Source: Micromonospora foliorum (GTDB lineage: Bacteria; Actinomycetota; Actinomycetes; Mycobacteriales; Micromonosporaceae). Taken from it: a stretch of DNA of 45,670 nt. A program made the position numbers and the translations under genes. Under the pieces are notes generated by a model. That model was not told the DNA's origin, searched no databases, and saw only the letters and a program-made list of their open reading frames with translations. The stretch covers positions 1 through 45,670 of the forward strand of contig NZ_JAKKFF010000003.1 of assembly GCF_022229015.1 (NCBI RefSeq), in the 5' to 3' direction. This document shows positions 24,164 to 32,752 of the stretch, piece by piece; within the stretch, counting starts at the first letter, position 1; every line of letters begins with the position of its first letter.

Positions 24164-26047
24164 ATGACGATCGATATTCGGCTGCTGGGCACTGTGGAGC
24201 TACGGGTCGACGGCCAGCTCGTGACGATGGGTGCTGCCAAGCGTCGGGCGGTGCTCGCCGGGCTTGCCCTTGAGGCGAACCGGCCGGTCTCGCTGGACCG
24301 GCTCTCGGACATGGTCTGGGCCGATTCCACGCCCGCGTCGGCGGTGGCGAACCTCCGCTCCCACGTGGCCGGCCTGCGCCGCGCGGTCGGCGACCGGATC
24401 GTCGCCCACCCAGGCGGGTACGAGCTGCGGTTGGCCGCAGGTGAGCTGGACGTCGTCGAGTTCCTCCGCCTGGCGGGGGGTGCCCGGGCGGGACGGGACA
24501 ACGTTGCCCCGGTGGCCGTGATAGGCCAGCTCACTGATGCCCTCGCCCAGTGGCGCGGGCCGGCCGGTGGGGGCGTGCCGCGCAGCACCTCCCTGGACAA
24601 CCGGTGGGCGACGCTTGACGAGCAGCGGCTGCAGATCTTCGAGGAGCTGACCGAACTCCGGCTGACCGTCGGTGAGCACTCCGACCTGCTCGCCGGTCTG
24701 CGCGAACACCTCGCGGCCCATCCGTTGCGGGAACGTGCCTGGGGGCAGCTGATGCTGGCCCTCTACCGGTGCGGCGACACCCCCGCCGCGCTGTCGGCGT
24801 ACCGGGCGGCCCGAGACAGCCTCTACGACCAGCTCGGCATCGAGCCCGGTAGCGAACTGGCAACACTGCACCGCGCCATGCTCGACCGATCGCCCGAGCT
24901 GATCTGGGTGCCGCCTGTGGTGGCCGAGCCGGTCGCTGTCGCCCAGCACCGGGTACCGGCCGTCGACGGAAGCTGGGTGGCGCCCCGCGAGCTGCCGGCG
25001 GACCTGGTCGCCTTCGTGGGGCGTACCCGGGAAATGGCCGACGTGGTCGCCGCGGTGACCGGCCCTACGCCCGCCGTCGCGGTGGTCTGCGGCCCCGCCG
25101 GCGGCGGCAAGTCGGCGCTCGCGGTCCGCGCCGCCCACACCGTCGCGGCCGCCTTTCCCGACGGTCAGGTCTATGTCGACCTGGGGTACCAGACCGACGT
25201 GCCGGGCGAGGAGGTCGTCGCCCGGGTGCTGCGCAGCCTCGGCGTCGCCGCCGCCGACGTCCCGCAGCACCCGGAGGAGCGGGCCGGCCGGCTCCGCTCC
25301 CGGCTCGCCGGCCGTCGCCTCCTCTTGGTGGTGGACGGGGTCACCCACGCCGCGCAGGTACGCCCACTGGTCCCCGCTGGTCCCGGGCCCGGGCTCGTCG
25401 TGGTCGCCCAGCGCCAGTTGCGGAGCCTCGACGGGGTACGCCGGATCACGGCCGGCGCGTTCGGTGACGCTGACGGGCGAACCCTGCTCGGGGCGCTGGT
25501 GGGCCCGGAGCGACTTGACGCCGATCCCGCCGCGACCCGGGAACTGCTCCGGCTCTGCACCGGACTGCCGCTGGCCCTGCGGGTCGTCGGCGCGCGATTG
25601 GCCGGCCGGCCGGCGCTGTCCATGGATCGGCTGGTCGCCCAGATCGGCGACGGACGTCGTCGGCTGGACTGGTTGGCGCACGGTGACCTCTCCATGCGGG
25701 ATCGGCTCGCCACCGGCTTCGCGGCGGTTCGCTCGGAGGACGAGGTGGCCGGTCGGCTCATCGAACTACTCGGCGGCGCACCGGACGGTCAGCTGCTGCC
25801 GGACAGCGCCGCCGCGCGGCTCGGCGTCACGGCCGAGCGCGTGTGGCGGGCGCTCGAGGAGTTGATCGACACGCACCTGGTGTACCTCGACGAGCCGGCT
25901 GGCTACCGGTTGCCGGCGTTGGTTCGTGAGTACGCCGCCGAACTGACCGCGCTGCCATCCGTGCCCCGACAGCTGATCAACGGGTGGCGGGTCACCCCTG
26001 GTGACCGTGACCGTCCGGCGTTCCAGGGCGTTTTCGAGCACCTCTGA
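24164..26047 (+). CDS. SARP-type regulator with NB-ARC ATPase domain (AfsR-like, no TPR)
   Basis: 627 residues. N-terminal OmpR-like winged-helix DNA-binding domain (1-95: IRLLGTVELRVDGQ, KRRAVLAGLALEANRPVS, LRSHVAGLRRAVG). Then the bacterial transcriptional activation domain (about 95-245, ending YDQLGIEPGSELATLHRAML). Then an NB-ARC/STAND ATPase module with Walker A GPAGGGKS (310-317), Walker B-like RLLLVVDGV and a GLPLALRVVGARLAGRP motif, and a winged helix. AfsR proper has a further TPR region, absent here. Family knowledge: SARPs activate secondary-metabolite or stress genes at direct repeats near -35. Its target is not evident; no biosynthetic cluster lies in the window. ATG with GGGGGAG upstream. 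Confidence 0.9.
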   Translation: MTIDIRLLGTVELRVDGQLVTMGAAKRRAVLAGLALEANRPVSLDRLSDMVWADSTPASAVANLRSHVAGLRRAVGDRIVAHPGGYELRLAAGELDVVEFLRLAGGARAGRDNVAPVAVIGQLTDALAQWRGPAGGGVPRSTSLDNRWATLDEQRLQIFEELTELRLTVGEHSDLLAGLREHLAAHPLRERAWGQLMLALYRCGDTPAALSAYRAARDSLYDQLGIEPGSELATLHRAMLDRSPELIWVPPVVAEPVAVAQHRVPAVDGSWVAPRELPADLVAFVGRTREMADVVAAVTGPTPAVAVVCGPAGGGKSALAVRAAHTVAAAFPDGQVYVDLGYQTDVPGEEVVARVLRSLGVAAADVPQHPEERAGRLRSRLAGRRLLLVVDGVTHAAQVRPLVPAGPGPGLVVVAQRQLRSLDGVRRITAGAFGDADGRTLLGALVGPERLDADPAATRELLRLCTGLPLALRVVGARLAGRPALSMDRLVAQIGDGRRRLDWLAHGDLSMRDRLATGFAAVRSEDEVAGRLIELLGGAPDGQLLPDSAAARLGVTAERVWRALEELIDTHLVYLDEPAGYRLPALVREYAAELTALPSVPRQLINGWRVTPGDRDRPAFQGVFEHL

Positions 26048-26084
26048 GGGACGCGGACGAACGGCCAGGTGAGCGGGGCGTCGC

Positions 26085-27241
26085 TCAGCGGTTTGCCCGT
26101 TCGATACCTCGCCGGACGAGGCCGCTGACGCCGGGCAGGGTGATCGCCCGGATGGTCAGATCGCTCATCCAGACGTGGAATCGGCTGGGCGGCGCGTACT
26201 GGGCCATTCCCCGGCGGGCGAGGGCCTGTCGTTTGCTGACCTCCGGGCGTAGTCCGGTCTCCCACTCGGCGAGTGCGGCCGGGAGGTCGGCGGCGTGCCG
26301 CCGCAGGGCGGCGCCGAGGTGGTCGGCGCCGGCCAGTGCGAGGGCCGCGCCGTGCCCGGCGAAGAGCGTCACGCACCACGCCGCGTCTCCGAGCAGGACG
26401 ATGCGGCCGTGCTCCAGCGCGGCATGACCACCTGGTTGACGGCGTCGAAGTAGGCGCTGGCCGGGTCGTTCTCCAGGTGGTCGATCGCGTCGGGCACGCC
26501 GCCCGACAGATCTCCGAACGCGGCCCGCAGCGCGTCGACCGGCCCGCGCCTCAGGTCGGCGGCGGGCTCCGCGCTGCGGTAGGTGAAGAACGCCGATGAC
26601 CGCTCCGGGCCCAGGTTGACGATCGCCGCGGTGCGCCCGGGGCCGATGTACGTGGTGGCGGACGACTCGGGCACGCCGGGCACCGGGTGGGGCAGGGGGA
26701 AGGCGGCCACGAGGTACGGGAGGTCCACCCGGAAGTCGGGGCCGAACACGGCGGTGCGGGTGGCCGAGTGCACCCCGTCGGCGCCGACCAGCAGGTCGGC
26801 CTGCTCGACGGTGCCGTCGCTCAACTCCACGCGTACGTGATCGGTGTCCTGTTCGACGGACGCGACGGTGGTGGCGAAGCGGATGTCGACACGGTCCCGC
26901 ACCGCTTCGAAGAGGCTGGCTTCCAGGTCGCCGCGGAACACCGAGAGTGCCCGTGGGCCGAGTGCGGCCTCGGCGATGGCGGACGGCACGGTGAACTTGG
27001 GTCGTCCGTCGGCGTGGACCAGCACGGTGGTGAAGAGCCCCAGGTCGGCGGCGGACAGCGCGGGGAGCAGGCCGAGGCGTTCGGCGGCGTCATAGCCGGG
27101 CCCGATCAGGTTCACCATGTAGCCGCTGCTGCGTCGGGCCGGGGCCCGTTCGGCCACGGTGACCTGCCACCCGTCCTGGTGGAGTCGGAGGGCTGTGGCC
27201 AGCCCGGCTATCCCCGCGCCCACGATCACCGCACGTTTCAT
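26085..27241 (-). pseudogene. FAD-dependent monooxygenase (PHBH-like), frameshifted
   Basis: Starts MKRAVIVGAGIAGLATALRL, a Rossmann GxGxxG FAD site, followed by the DG motif LLVGADGVHSATR. The frame then goes wrong between 26410 and 26421 (MPRWSTAAS..), while a second frame picks up exactly where the family motif should be: HGRIVLLGDAAWC..LFAGHGAALALAGADHL, the GDA FAD-ribityl motif. One missing base explains it. Restored length about 385 residues, normal for the family (TetX/PHBH-type hydroxylases of aromatic or antibiotic substrates). Start 27241 faces a TetR gene across 100 bases with two palindromes. A true mutation or a sequencing error; substrate unknown. Confidence 0.85.
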
Positions 27242-27262
27242 CCAGCACCTCGCCACCGAGAA

Positions 27263-27301
27263 TGAGCATCTGCTCAAACTAGTATGAGCGACTGTTCATA
27301 C
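27263..27301. promoter_or_regulatory. Two palindromes, probable TetR operator
   Basis: TGAGCA-N2-TGCTCA (27263-27276) and GTATGA-N8-TCATAC (27282-27301) lie between the divergent monooxygenase and TetR genes. Both contain the half-site TGA(G/A)C in inverted orientation, as expected for a TetR dimer pair controlling both promoters. Confidence 0.6.
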
Positions 27302-27329
27302 CGGCGCAACCGCCGGCTGCGGAACCGCC

Positions 27330-27335
27330 TAGACT
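27330..27335 (+). promoter_or_regulatory. -10 box, probable leaderless TetR transcript
   Basis: TAGACT ends 7 bases before the ATG at 27342. No ribosome-binding site is present, so transcription probably begins at the start codon. Confidence 0.45.
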
Positions 27336-27341
27336 CCAGCC

Positions 27342-27941
27342 ATGCCGCGTGGAGTCGCCATCCCAGCGCTCAGACAGCAACTCTTCGCTGCCGTCGAGCG
27401 GTTGATCGTGGAAGAGGGGCCGAGCCGGCTCACCGGCCGGGCCGTGACGCGCGAGGCCGGGGTCGCGACCGGCCTGCTCTACGCGCACTTCGCGAACTTC
27501 GACGACTTCCTGACCGGGTTCGCGGTCGACCGCGTCTTCCACATCTCCGGCGAGGTGGCCGGCCTGCCGGAGCGCGCCGGGTCCGGCACTGTCGCCGACA
27601 ACCTGCGCCAGGCCGTCCTGGCGACGCCGCTGGGCACGCTGACGGCGTTGACCCGGCTGACCGCATTCCGCCCGGAGTTGACGGCGAACGTCGAGGCGGT
27701 CCTGGGCAGCGGGATGTCGGGGCTGCGGGGGATCGAACGCGCGGTCGCCGGCTACCTGGCCGCCGAGCAGAGCCGTGGGCGGGTGCCGGCCGGCGTCGAC
27801 ACCGAGGCGCTCGCTCTGGCGGTGGTCAGCGTGCTGCACCACGTCGCGCTGACCGGCCACACCGACTCGTCAGCGGATCACCGGATCCAGCGGGTGATCG
27901 TCGCGCTCACCGACGGTTTCCCCGCCGCCGCGCCCTCCTGA
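27342..27941 (+). CDS. TetR family transcriptional regulator
   Basis: 199 residues. N-terminal helix-turn-helix (about 5-55): RQQLFAAVERLIVEEG, TGRAVTREAGVATGLLYAHF, FDDFLTGF. The rest is the helical ligand-binding and dimer domain. Divergent from the FAD monooxygenase with two palindromic sites between them, a layout in which TetR represses both genes until the monooxygenase substrate binds. The ligand is unknown. If the monooxygenase is truly broken, the regulator may be an evolutionary leftover. Confidence 0.9.
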   Translation: MPRGVAIPALRQQLFAAVERLIVEEGPSRLTGRAVTREAGVATGLLYAHFANFDDFLTGFAVDRVFHISGEVAGLPERAGSGTVADNLRQAVLATPLGTLTALTRLTAFRPELTANVEAVLGSGMSGLRGIERAVAGYLAAEQSRGRVPAGVDTEALALAVVSVLHHVALTGHTDSSADHRIQRVIVALTDGFPAAAPS

Positions 27942-28012
27942 GCGCCGCGCCATGGCGCATCCACCTGGACAGCGGGGCACGGTCGACCAGCCGGGGCAGG
28001 AGTGGGCTCAGG

Positions 28013-28396
28013 TCAGCCGCCGAAGGGCTCGGGCCCGAGGCGGCCCCAGGCCACGAACGCGGCCAGCGCGAGGTAGACCAGATTCAGCCCGACGAACTTC
28101 GCCTCGCCATAACGCAGGTGGGTGCTCGCCGCGCCGACCATCAGCAGGATCCAGCAGATGGCGGTCACCGCTACCAGCACCGGCGCGATGTCGAGCACGC
28201 CGGGCAGGATCAGGCCGACGGCTGCCAGGAGTTCGAGGACGCCGAGGGTCTTGACGAAGCCGACGCAGGCGTCGCCGGTCCACCCGCCGCCGTTGGTCCC
28301 GGCCAACTTCTGCTTGGGTACGAACGTCTTGGTGATGCCGCCGGTCAGGGCGACTGCGGCCAGCAGTCCGGCCGCGATCCACAGTGCCAGGTTCAT
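28013..28396 (-). CDS. DoxX-like small membrane protein
   Basis: 127 residues with four hydrophobic segments (LALWIAAGLLAAVALTGG, TLGVLELLAAVGLILPG, PVLVAVTAICWILLMVGA, LNLVYLALAAFVAWG). The GxxK near the first loop and the LGVLELLAAVGLILPG segment are typical of the DoxX-like family (quinone-linked or redox-associated membrane proteins; exact reaction unknown). ATG with CGGAGGGAAA upstream. It faces the ECF41 sigma gene. An upstream sequence with the ECF41-type promoter pattern makes it the probable direct target of that sigma factor. Confidence 0.85.
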   Translation of the reverse strand: MNLALWIAAGLLAAVALTGGITKTFVPKQKLAGTNGGGWTGDACVGFVKTLGVLELLAAVGLILPGVLDIAPVLVAVTAICWILLMVGAASTHLRYGEAKFVGLNLVYLALAAFVAWGRLGPEPFGG

Positions 28397-28426
28397 GAGT
28401 TTCCCTCCGTCTCGGGTCGCACAGGA

Positions 28427-28453
28427 GACACCGCCCGCCGGTGCGCTGTGACA
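28427..28453 (-). promoter_or_regulatory. Predicted ECF41 promoter for doxX
   Basis: On the minus strand, TGTCACA (28453-28447), a 16-base spacer, then TGTC (28430-28427), 30 bases before the doxX ATG. This fits the ECF41 consensus as I recall it (TGTCACA near -35, CGTC near -10). Confidence 0.65.
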
Positions 28454-28486
28454 GTTCGTCGAGTGACGAGGAGCACGGGCGCCCGG

Positions 28487-28513
28487 CGTCACAGAAGGCC
28501 GGAGGCCGGTGTC
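28487..28513 (+). promoter_or_regulatory. Predicted ECF41 promoter for the sigma gene itself
   Basis: CGTCACA (28487-28493), exactly 16 bases, then TGTC (28510-28513), 41 bases before the sigma start. Same spacing and -10 box as the doxX promoter on the other strand, implying autoregulation. Confidence 0.65.
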
Positions 28514-28554
28514 TGGTGGGCGACGCGGTCGAGTTCGGCGAGACTGGAGGACGC

Positions 28555-29469
28555 ATGGATGCTGGGGGCGGAATCATGAGTGCGGACGGCCGGGGGGACC
28601 GGGCCGTCGACGCGTTCGTCACCCACCGGAACCTGCTCTTCACCGTCGCGTACGAGATGCTGGGCTCGGCCGCCGACGCGGAGGACGTACTCCAGGAGAC
28701 CTGGCTGCGGTGGGCGGACGCTGATCTCTCGACGGTGCGGGACCAGCGTGCGTACCTGGTCCGGATCACCACCCGCCAGTCGCTCAACCGGCTGCGTGCG
28801 GTCGGCCGGCGTAGGGAGTCCTACGTCGGCTCCTGGTTACCCGAGCCGCTGTTGACCGCACCCGACGTCGCCGACGACGTCGAACTCGCCGAGAGCGTCT
28901 CGATGGCGATGCTGCTGGTGCTGGAGACGCTGGCGCCGACCGAGCGGGCGGTGTTCGTACTCCGTGAGGTCTTCGACCTTGGGTACGACGAGATCGCCGA
29001 GGCGGTCGACAAGAGTTCGGCCGCGGTTCGTCAGATCGCCCACCGTGCGCGGGCGCATGTCGCCGCGCGGCGGCCCCGTGGGATGGTCTCGCCGGCCGAA
29101 ACCCGACGTGCGCTCACCGCGTTCCGGCTGGCGGTCGAGACCGGCGACGTGCAGGGTCTGCTCGACGTCCTCGCGCCGGATGTCGTGCTCCTCGGCGATG
29201 GCGGCGGGATCAAGCAGGCCGTGCTGCGGCCTGTCGCCGGGGCCGACAAGGTGGCCCGCCTGCTGTGCAGCACACACGGCAGGACCGCGACCATGTCGCT
29301 GCACCCTGCCCAGGTCAACGGTCACCCGGCGCTGGTTCTGCGGCTCGACGGCGCGGTCGACACGGTCCTCGCGCTGCGTATCGATGACGGTCTCATCAGT
29401 GGGGTCTACGCGGTGCGCAACCCCGAGAAGTTGTCGCACATGCGGAGCGAAACGGCCCTGCGCCGCTGA
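28555..29469 (+). CDS. sigJ: ECF41 RNA polymerase sigma factor (SigJ-like)
   Basis: 304 residues. Sigma region 2: FVTHRNLLFTVAYEMLGSAADAEDVLQETWLRW. Sigma region 4: LAPTERAVFVLREVFDLGYDEIAEAV, SSAAVRQIAHRAR. A C-terminal SnoaL-like domain (about 185-300) carries the group hallmarks: a DGGG motif in the linker part and NPEKL near the end (consensus NPDKL). In ECF41 this domain acts as a built-in regulator in place of an anti-sigma factor. ATG 28555 has GGAGG 4 bases before it; ATG 28576 is an alternative. Divergent from doxX with matching promoters. Confidence 0.92.
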   Translation: MDAGGGIMSADGRGDRAVDAFVTHRNLLFTVAYEMLGSAADAEDVLQETWLRWADADLSTVRDQRAYLVRITTRQSLNRLRAVGRRRESYVGSWLPEPLLTAPDVADDVELAESVSMAMLLVLETLAPTERAVFVLREVFDLGYDEIAEAVDKSSAAVRQIAHRARAHVAARRPRGMVSPAETRRALTAFRLAVETGDVQGLLDVLAPDVVLLGDGGGIKQAVLRPVAGADKVARLLCSTHGRTATMSLHPAQVNGHPALVLRLDGAVDTVLALRIDDGLISGVYAVRNPEKLSHMRSETALRR

Positions 29470-29574
29470 TCGCCCGGGTCTGCTCTCAGGGGGGAGTCCC
29501 GGGTGTTCCCGGATATGTCCGTCGCGCCTACGGGTTCAGGCTCGATGTCGACGAACTGTTCCCAGGGGGTCGGG

Positions 29575-30693
29575 ATGAAGCGAGTGCATCGGGCGTTGGT
29601 CGCTGTGACGACGGCTCTGGCGGTGATCGGGGTGCCGGCCGTTGCCAGCGCCGCAGCGAAGGAAGCGGATCGCGGCGCGTTGCAGAAGCGGCTGGACGAC
29701 GTCGTGGCCGCCGGGGCGGTGGGTGCGTTGGCGGAAGTGCGTGACGAGCATGGCGTCTGGCGGGGCGTCAGCGGTGTCGCCGAACTGGGCGAGTCGCGGC
29801 CGGTCCCGGTGGCGGGCCGATTCCGGGTCGGCAGCATCACGAAGACGTTCGTCGCCACCGTTGTCCTGCAACTCGTTGACGAGGGGTGGTTGCGGCTGGA
29901 CGACACGGTCGACCGGTGGCTGCCCGGAGTCGTTCCGGACGGTCACCGCGTGACCGTGCGCCACCTGCTCAACCACACCAGCGGCCTGTACGACTATCTG
30001 CGGACGCTGCCGCTGCCGCCGGAACCGGAGTTCCTGACCAACCGGTGGCGGACCTGGAGCCCGGCCGAGCTTGTTCAGCGGGCGGTGGCCAACCCGCCCG
30101 TCTTCGACCCGCCGGGTTCGGCCTTCGCCTACTCGAACACCGCCTACCTCCTGCTCGGCCAGATCGTGGAGGAGGCCACCGGCCAGTCGTACGGCGAGGA
30201 GATCAAGCGTCGGGTCATCACACCGTTGCGGCTGCGCGACACCTCGGTGCCGGGGGCCTCTTCGCGAATCGCCGGCCCGCATCCGCACGGCTACGTGCGG
30301 ATACGGCAGAACGGCGGGACGAGCCTCGTCGACTACACGAGGATGAACCCGTCGGTGATGGGCGCGGGTGGCGAGATGATCTCCACGACGAGGGACCTCA
30401 ACCGGTTCTTCGTCGCACTGCTGGGTGGGCGCCTCCTGCCGGATCACCTGCTCGACGAGATGAAGACACCGGGTGTCGAGGGTGGCAGGTACGGGCTGGG
30501 GCTGGCCTGGTGGCGGGACACCTCGTGCGGCATCCGTGTGTACGGCAACGACGGCGATGCCCTGGCGTACCAGTCCTGGTCGTACCTGACCGATGACCGG
30601 CGCCGCCAGGTCACGATCGTGCTCACGCCCGACTTCACCGGCGACCCCGACGACGCCGTCGACGCGTTCCTGAACAAGGCCCTCTGCGGCTGA
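29575..30693 (+). CDS. Secreted serine hydrolase (class C beta-lactamase / D-Ala-D-Ala carboxypeptidase fold)
   Basis: 372 residues. Sec signal peptide about 1-25 (KRVHRALVAVTTALAVIGV, cleavage after ASA). Catalytic SITK (S87, K90), YSN (Y186), and HTSG in the segment typical of this family; a KTG-equivalent near YGNDGDALAY is weak. Likely substrates are peptidoglycan stem peptides or D-amino-acid peptides and esters. ATG chosen with AGGGGG upstream; an in-frame longer start at 29503 would disturb the signal peptide. Follows the sigma gene by about 105 bases on the same strand; no shared promoter is evident. Confidence 0.88.
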   Translation: MKRVHRALVAVTTALAVIGVPAVASAAAKEADRGALQKRLDDVVAAGAVGALAEVRDEHGVWRGVSGVAELGESRPVPVAGRFRVGSITKTFVATVVLQLVDEGWLRLDDTVDRWLPGVVPDGHRVTVRHLLNHTSGLYDYLRTLPLPPEPEFLTNRWRTWSPAELVQRAVANPPVFDPPGSAFAYSNTAYLLLGQIVEEATGQSYGEEIKRRVITPLRLRDTSVPGASSRIAGPHPHGYVRIRQNGGTSLVDYTRMNPSVMGAGGEMISTTRDLNRFFVALLGGRLLPDHLLDEMKTPGVEGGRYGLGLAWWRDTSCGIRVYGNDGDALAYQSWSYLTDDRRRQVTIVLTPDFTGDPDDAVDAFLNKALCG

Positions 30694-30753
30694 CCGGCGA
30701 GAGTTGGTGAACCGGCCGGCATCGACCCTGCCGCACGGAGCAGTCCTGCGGAT

Positions 30754-31956
30754 CTAGAACGGGGGCGTGGGGCTCTCCGGCGACCGGTGGCGGGAGCGTC
30801 GCGTGTCCGCTCCGGCGACGCCGAGCAGCACCACGGCGGCAACCGCGCCGGCGGTGAGCGGCTGGAGGTGCACTGCAACCGGCGTGAGCAGGCCGAGGGC
30901 GAGCAGGCCAGCGATCCGACTCCGGGAGACCCGGCCGAAGACCTGGTATTCGAGGATGGACCGCCCGGCGAGGAAGAGCACGGGGCCGCCGAAGATGGCG
31001 ATGAGCCAGACCGCCGGGAAATGCCCGAGCGGTTCGGTGATGAACAGTTCGAAGCCGACGCCGGTCAGCGCCACCCCCGCGATCATGGCCATGTGGGCGA
31101 ACGCCATGTCGGTCGCGAGTCGGGCGGCGTCCCGGGCGCGGCCGATGGCCGCATCCAGCACCCTTCCCGCAAGGTGGAAGTAGATCCGCCAGAGCAGGAC
31201 GGTGGTCGTCAGGGCAAGAAGGAAGCCGCCCGTCTGGTCGGCATGAAATTCGCTACCGCTGTACGCCAGCCCGATGACGAAGACCGCCTCACCGATCGCG
31301 ATGAGGAAGAACTGTTGGTACCGCTCGGCCAGGTGCTCGGCCGCGATCATTTGGCCACCGATCCGCTGCGCGCCGATGCGCGGGGTCGGCCAGCCGAGGA
31401 ACAATCCGGTGTAGTCGATCAGCGCGGCGAGGGTCCACAGCGCCCCGCGGACCGTGCCCGTGCTGGCCAGGCCGCCGATGACCCAAAGCGGCGCGCTCAG
31501 ACCGAACCAGACCAGGACCCGGGTGGTCTGTCGAGGGTCGGGTCGGCCGTGCCCGGCGATGTGGAAGTAGACCACCCGGCCGATCTGGAGGCCGACGTAG
31601 GTGATGGCGAAGAGACCGGCCCTTGCGCCGAAGCCGTCGGGCACCGCGACGGCCATCGTCATGGCGCCGACCATCGTTATCACGATGACGGTCTGGACGA
31701 TCGGCGCTTCCGGGTCCAGCCAACTGGTGGACCAGACGGTCAGCGACCAGACCGCCCACAGGGCCAGGAAGAGGAGCAGGGCCTGACCGAGCCCCGCGTA
31801 CACGCCGCGTTGGCCGTCGGTGAAATCGACGATCACCCGCGCCGAGATTCGGGTGAGGGCGAAGACGAAGACCAGATCGAGGAAGAGCTCCAGGAAGGTT
31901 GCCCGCTGGAAGCTGGCCTCGCTGCGCACCAGTCGTCCGACGTGGTTCTCGCTCAT
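30754..31956 (-). CDS. LtrA family (low temperature requirement) membrane protein
   Basis: 400 residues with about ten hydrophobic segments. N-terminal signature FLELFLDLVFVFALTRIS (the FxELFxDLxFVxA motif of LtrA) and internal HLAERYQQFFLIAIGEAVF (the ERxxxFxIIxLGE-type motif). ATG 31956 was chosen because MSENHVGRLVR directly precedes the family core; the frame is open further upstream. LtrA function is unknown (named from a cold-sensitive Listeria mutant). It faces the TetR gene at 32135 across 178 bases, so it may be that regulator's target. Confidence 0.88.
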   Translation of the reverse strand: MSENHVGRLVRSEASFQRATFLELFLDLVFVFALTRISARVIVDFTDGQRGVYAGLGQALLLFLALWAVWSLTVWSTSWLDPEAPIVQTVIVITMVGAMTMAVAVPDGFGARAGLFAITYVGLQIGRVVYFHIAGHGRPDPRQTTRVLVWFGLSAPLWVIGGLASTGTVRGALWTLAALIDYTGLFLGWPTPRIGAQRIGGQMIAAEHLAERYQQFFLIAIGEAVFVIGLAYSGSEFHADQTGGFLLALTTTVLLWRIYFHLAGRVLDAAIGRARDAARLATDMAFAHMAMIAGVALTGVGFELFITEPLGHFPAVWLIAIFGGPVLFLAGRSILEYQVFGRVSRSRIAGLLALGLLTPVAVHLQPLTAGAVAAVVLLGVAGADTRRSRHRSPESPTPPF

Positions 31957-32121
31957 CGGCTCGCCACGCGCCGGTGTCGCCGAACGAGCACGTGCCCTCC
32001 CGTCGCGGTGATCTCCTCGCCTAACGAGGCAGGGGCCGGATGTGGCACGTGGGGGGAGGGGGCGGACGCACCACAACAGTCACCAATCCGTCACCTGGCC
32101 GCTACGGCAGGTGTACGCCCT

Positions 32122-32127
32122 TACGCT
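32122..32127 (+). promoter_or_regulatory. Possible -10 box, leaderless TetR transcript
   Basis: TACGCT ends 7 bases before GTG 32135; no ribosome-binding site is visible. Confidence 0.3.
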
Positions 32128-32134
32128 CGTGGGC

Positions 32135-32752
32135 GTGCCCGGACCTGCCGAGAAGGCCACTGAACAGGACCGGCGTGACCTCCTCGTCACGGTCGCGCGA
32201 GAGTTGGCCGAGACGGAGGGCTGGGCGGGTGTGACCACCCGACGGCTCGCCGAACGCACCGAGATCGACATGGGTGACATCTACCGGCACTTCGCCGACC
32301 TGGAGGCGCTGATCGCCGCCGTCGCGGTGTGCGCCTTCGCCGACCTGGCCGCCGATCTCGCCGAGGCGCACGCGGAGACCGTCGGCAGCCCCGAGGGGGT
32401 CTGGCCGGCGGTCGCGACCGCGTACCTCGACTTCGCGTACACCAATCCCGAGGTCTATGACGCGATGCTCGCGCTGACCCCCGACCTGGCCCTCGGCGTG
32501 GATGGTGTGCCGGCCGCGCCGCGGGCGGTCTTCGCCGAGCTGCGGGCGGCCCTGACCCCCCTGGCCGAGGGCCGGGACCCGGACACCCTCGCCGAGGTGG
32601 GCTGGAGCCTGCTGCACGGCGTGGTGATGCTCACCCGCGGTGGCCGGCTTCGACCTGAGGGGCAGGAGGAACGCGAGGCGCTGATCGCGCAACGGCTGTT
32701 GCGGTGGCCCGTGCCCACGCCACCGCCGACGCCCCCGATCGTGGTCAGTTGA
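32135..32752 (+). CDS. TetR family transcriptional regulator
   Basis: 205 residues. Helix-turn-helix at about 14-60: RDLLVTVARELAETEGW, TTRRLAERTEIDMGDIYRHF, DLEALIAAV. C-terminal domain of the WHG/TetR_C type (TAYLDFAYTNPEVYDAML, LGWSLLHGVVMLTR-like). GTG 32135 is preferred for the -10 spacing; GTG 32129 is equally in frame. Divergent from ltrA and overlapping the convergent lipoprotein gene by 8 bases at the 3' end. Ligand unknown. Confidence 0.85.
   Translation: MPGPAEKATEQDRRDLLVTVARELAETEGWAGVTTRRLAERTEIDMGDIYRHFADLEALIAAVAVCAFADLAADLAEAHAETVGSPEGVWPAVATAYLDFAYTNPEVYDAMLALTPDLALGVDGVPAAPRAVFAELRAALTPLAEGRDPDTLAEVGWSLLHGVVMLTRGGRLRPEGQEEREALIAQRLLRWPVPTPPPTPPIVVS

Noticed and set aside
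30787..32163. 458-codon plus-strand frame over ltrA
   Set aside because: Shadow of the membrane protein on the other strand; hydrophilic, repetitive in Asp/Glu/Arg, no motif.
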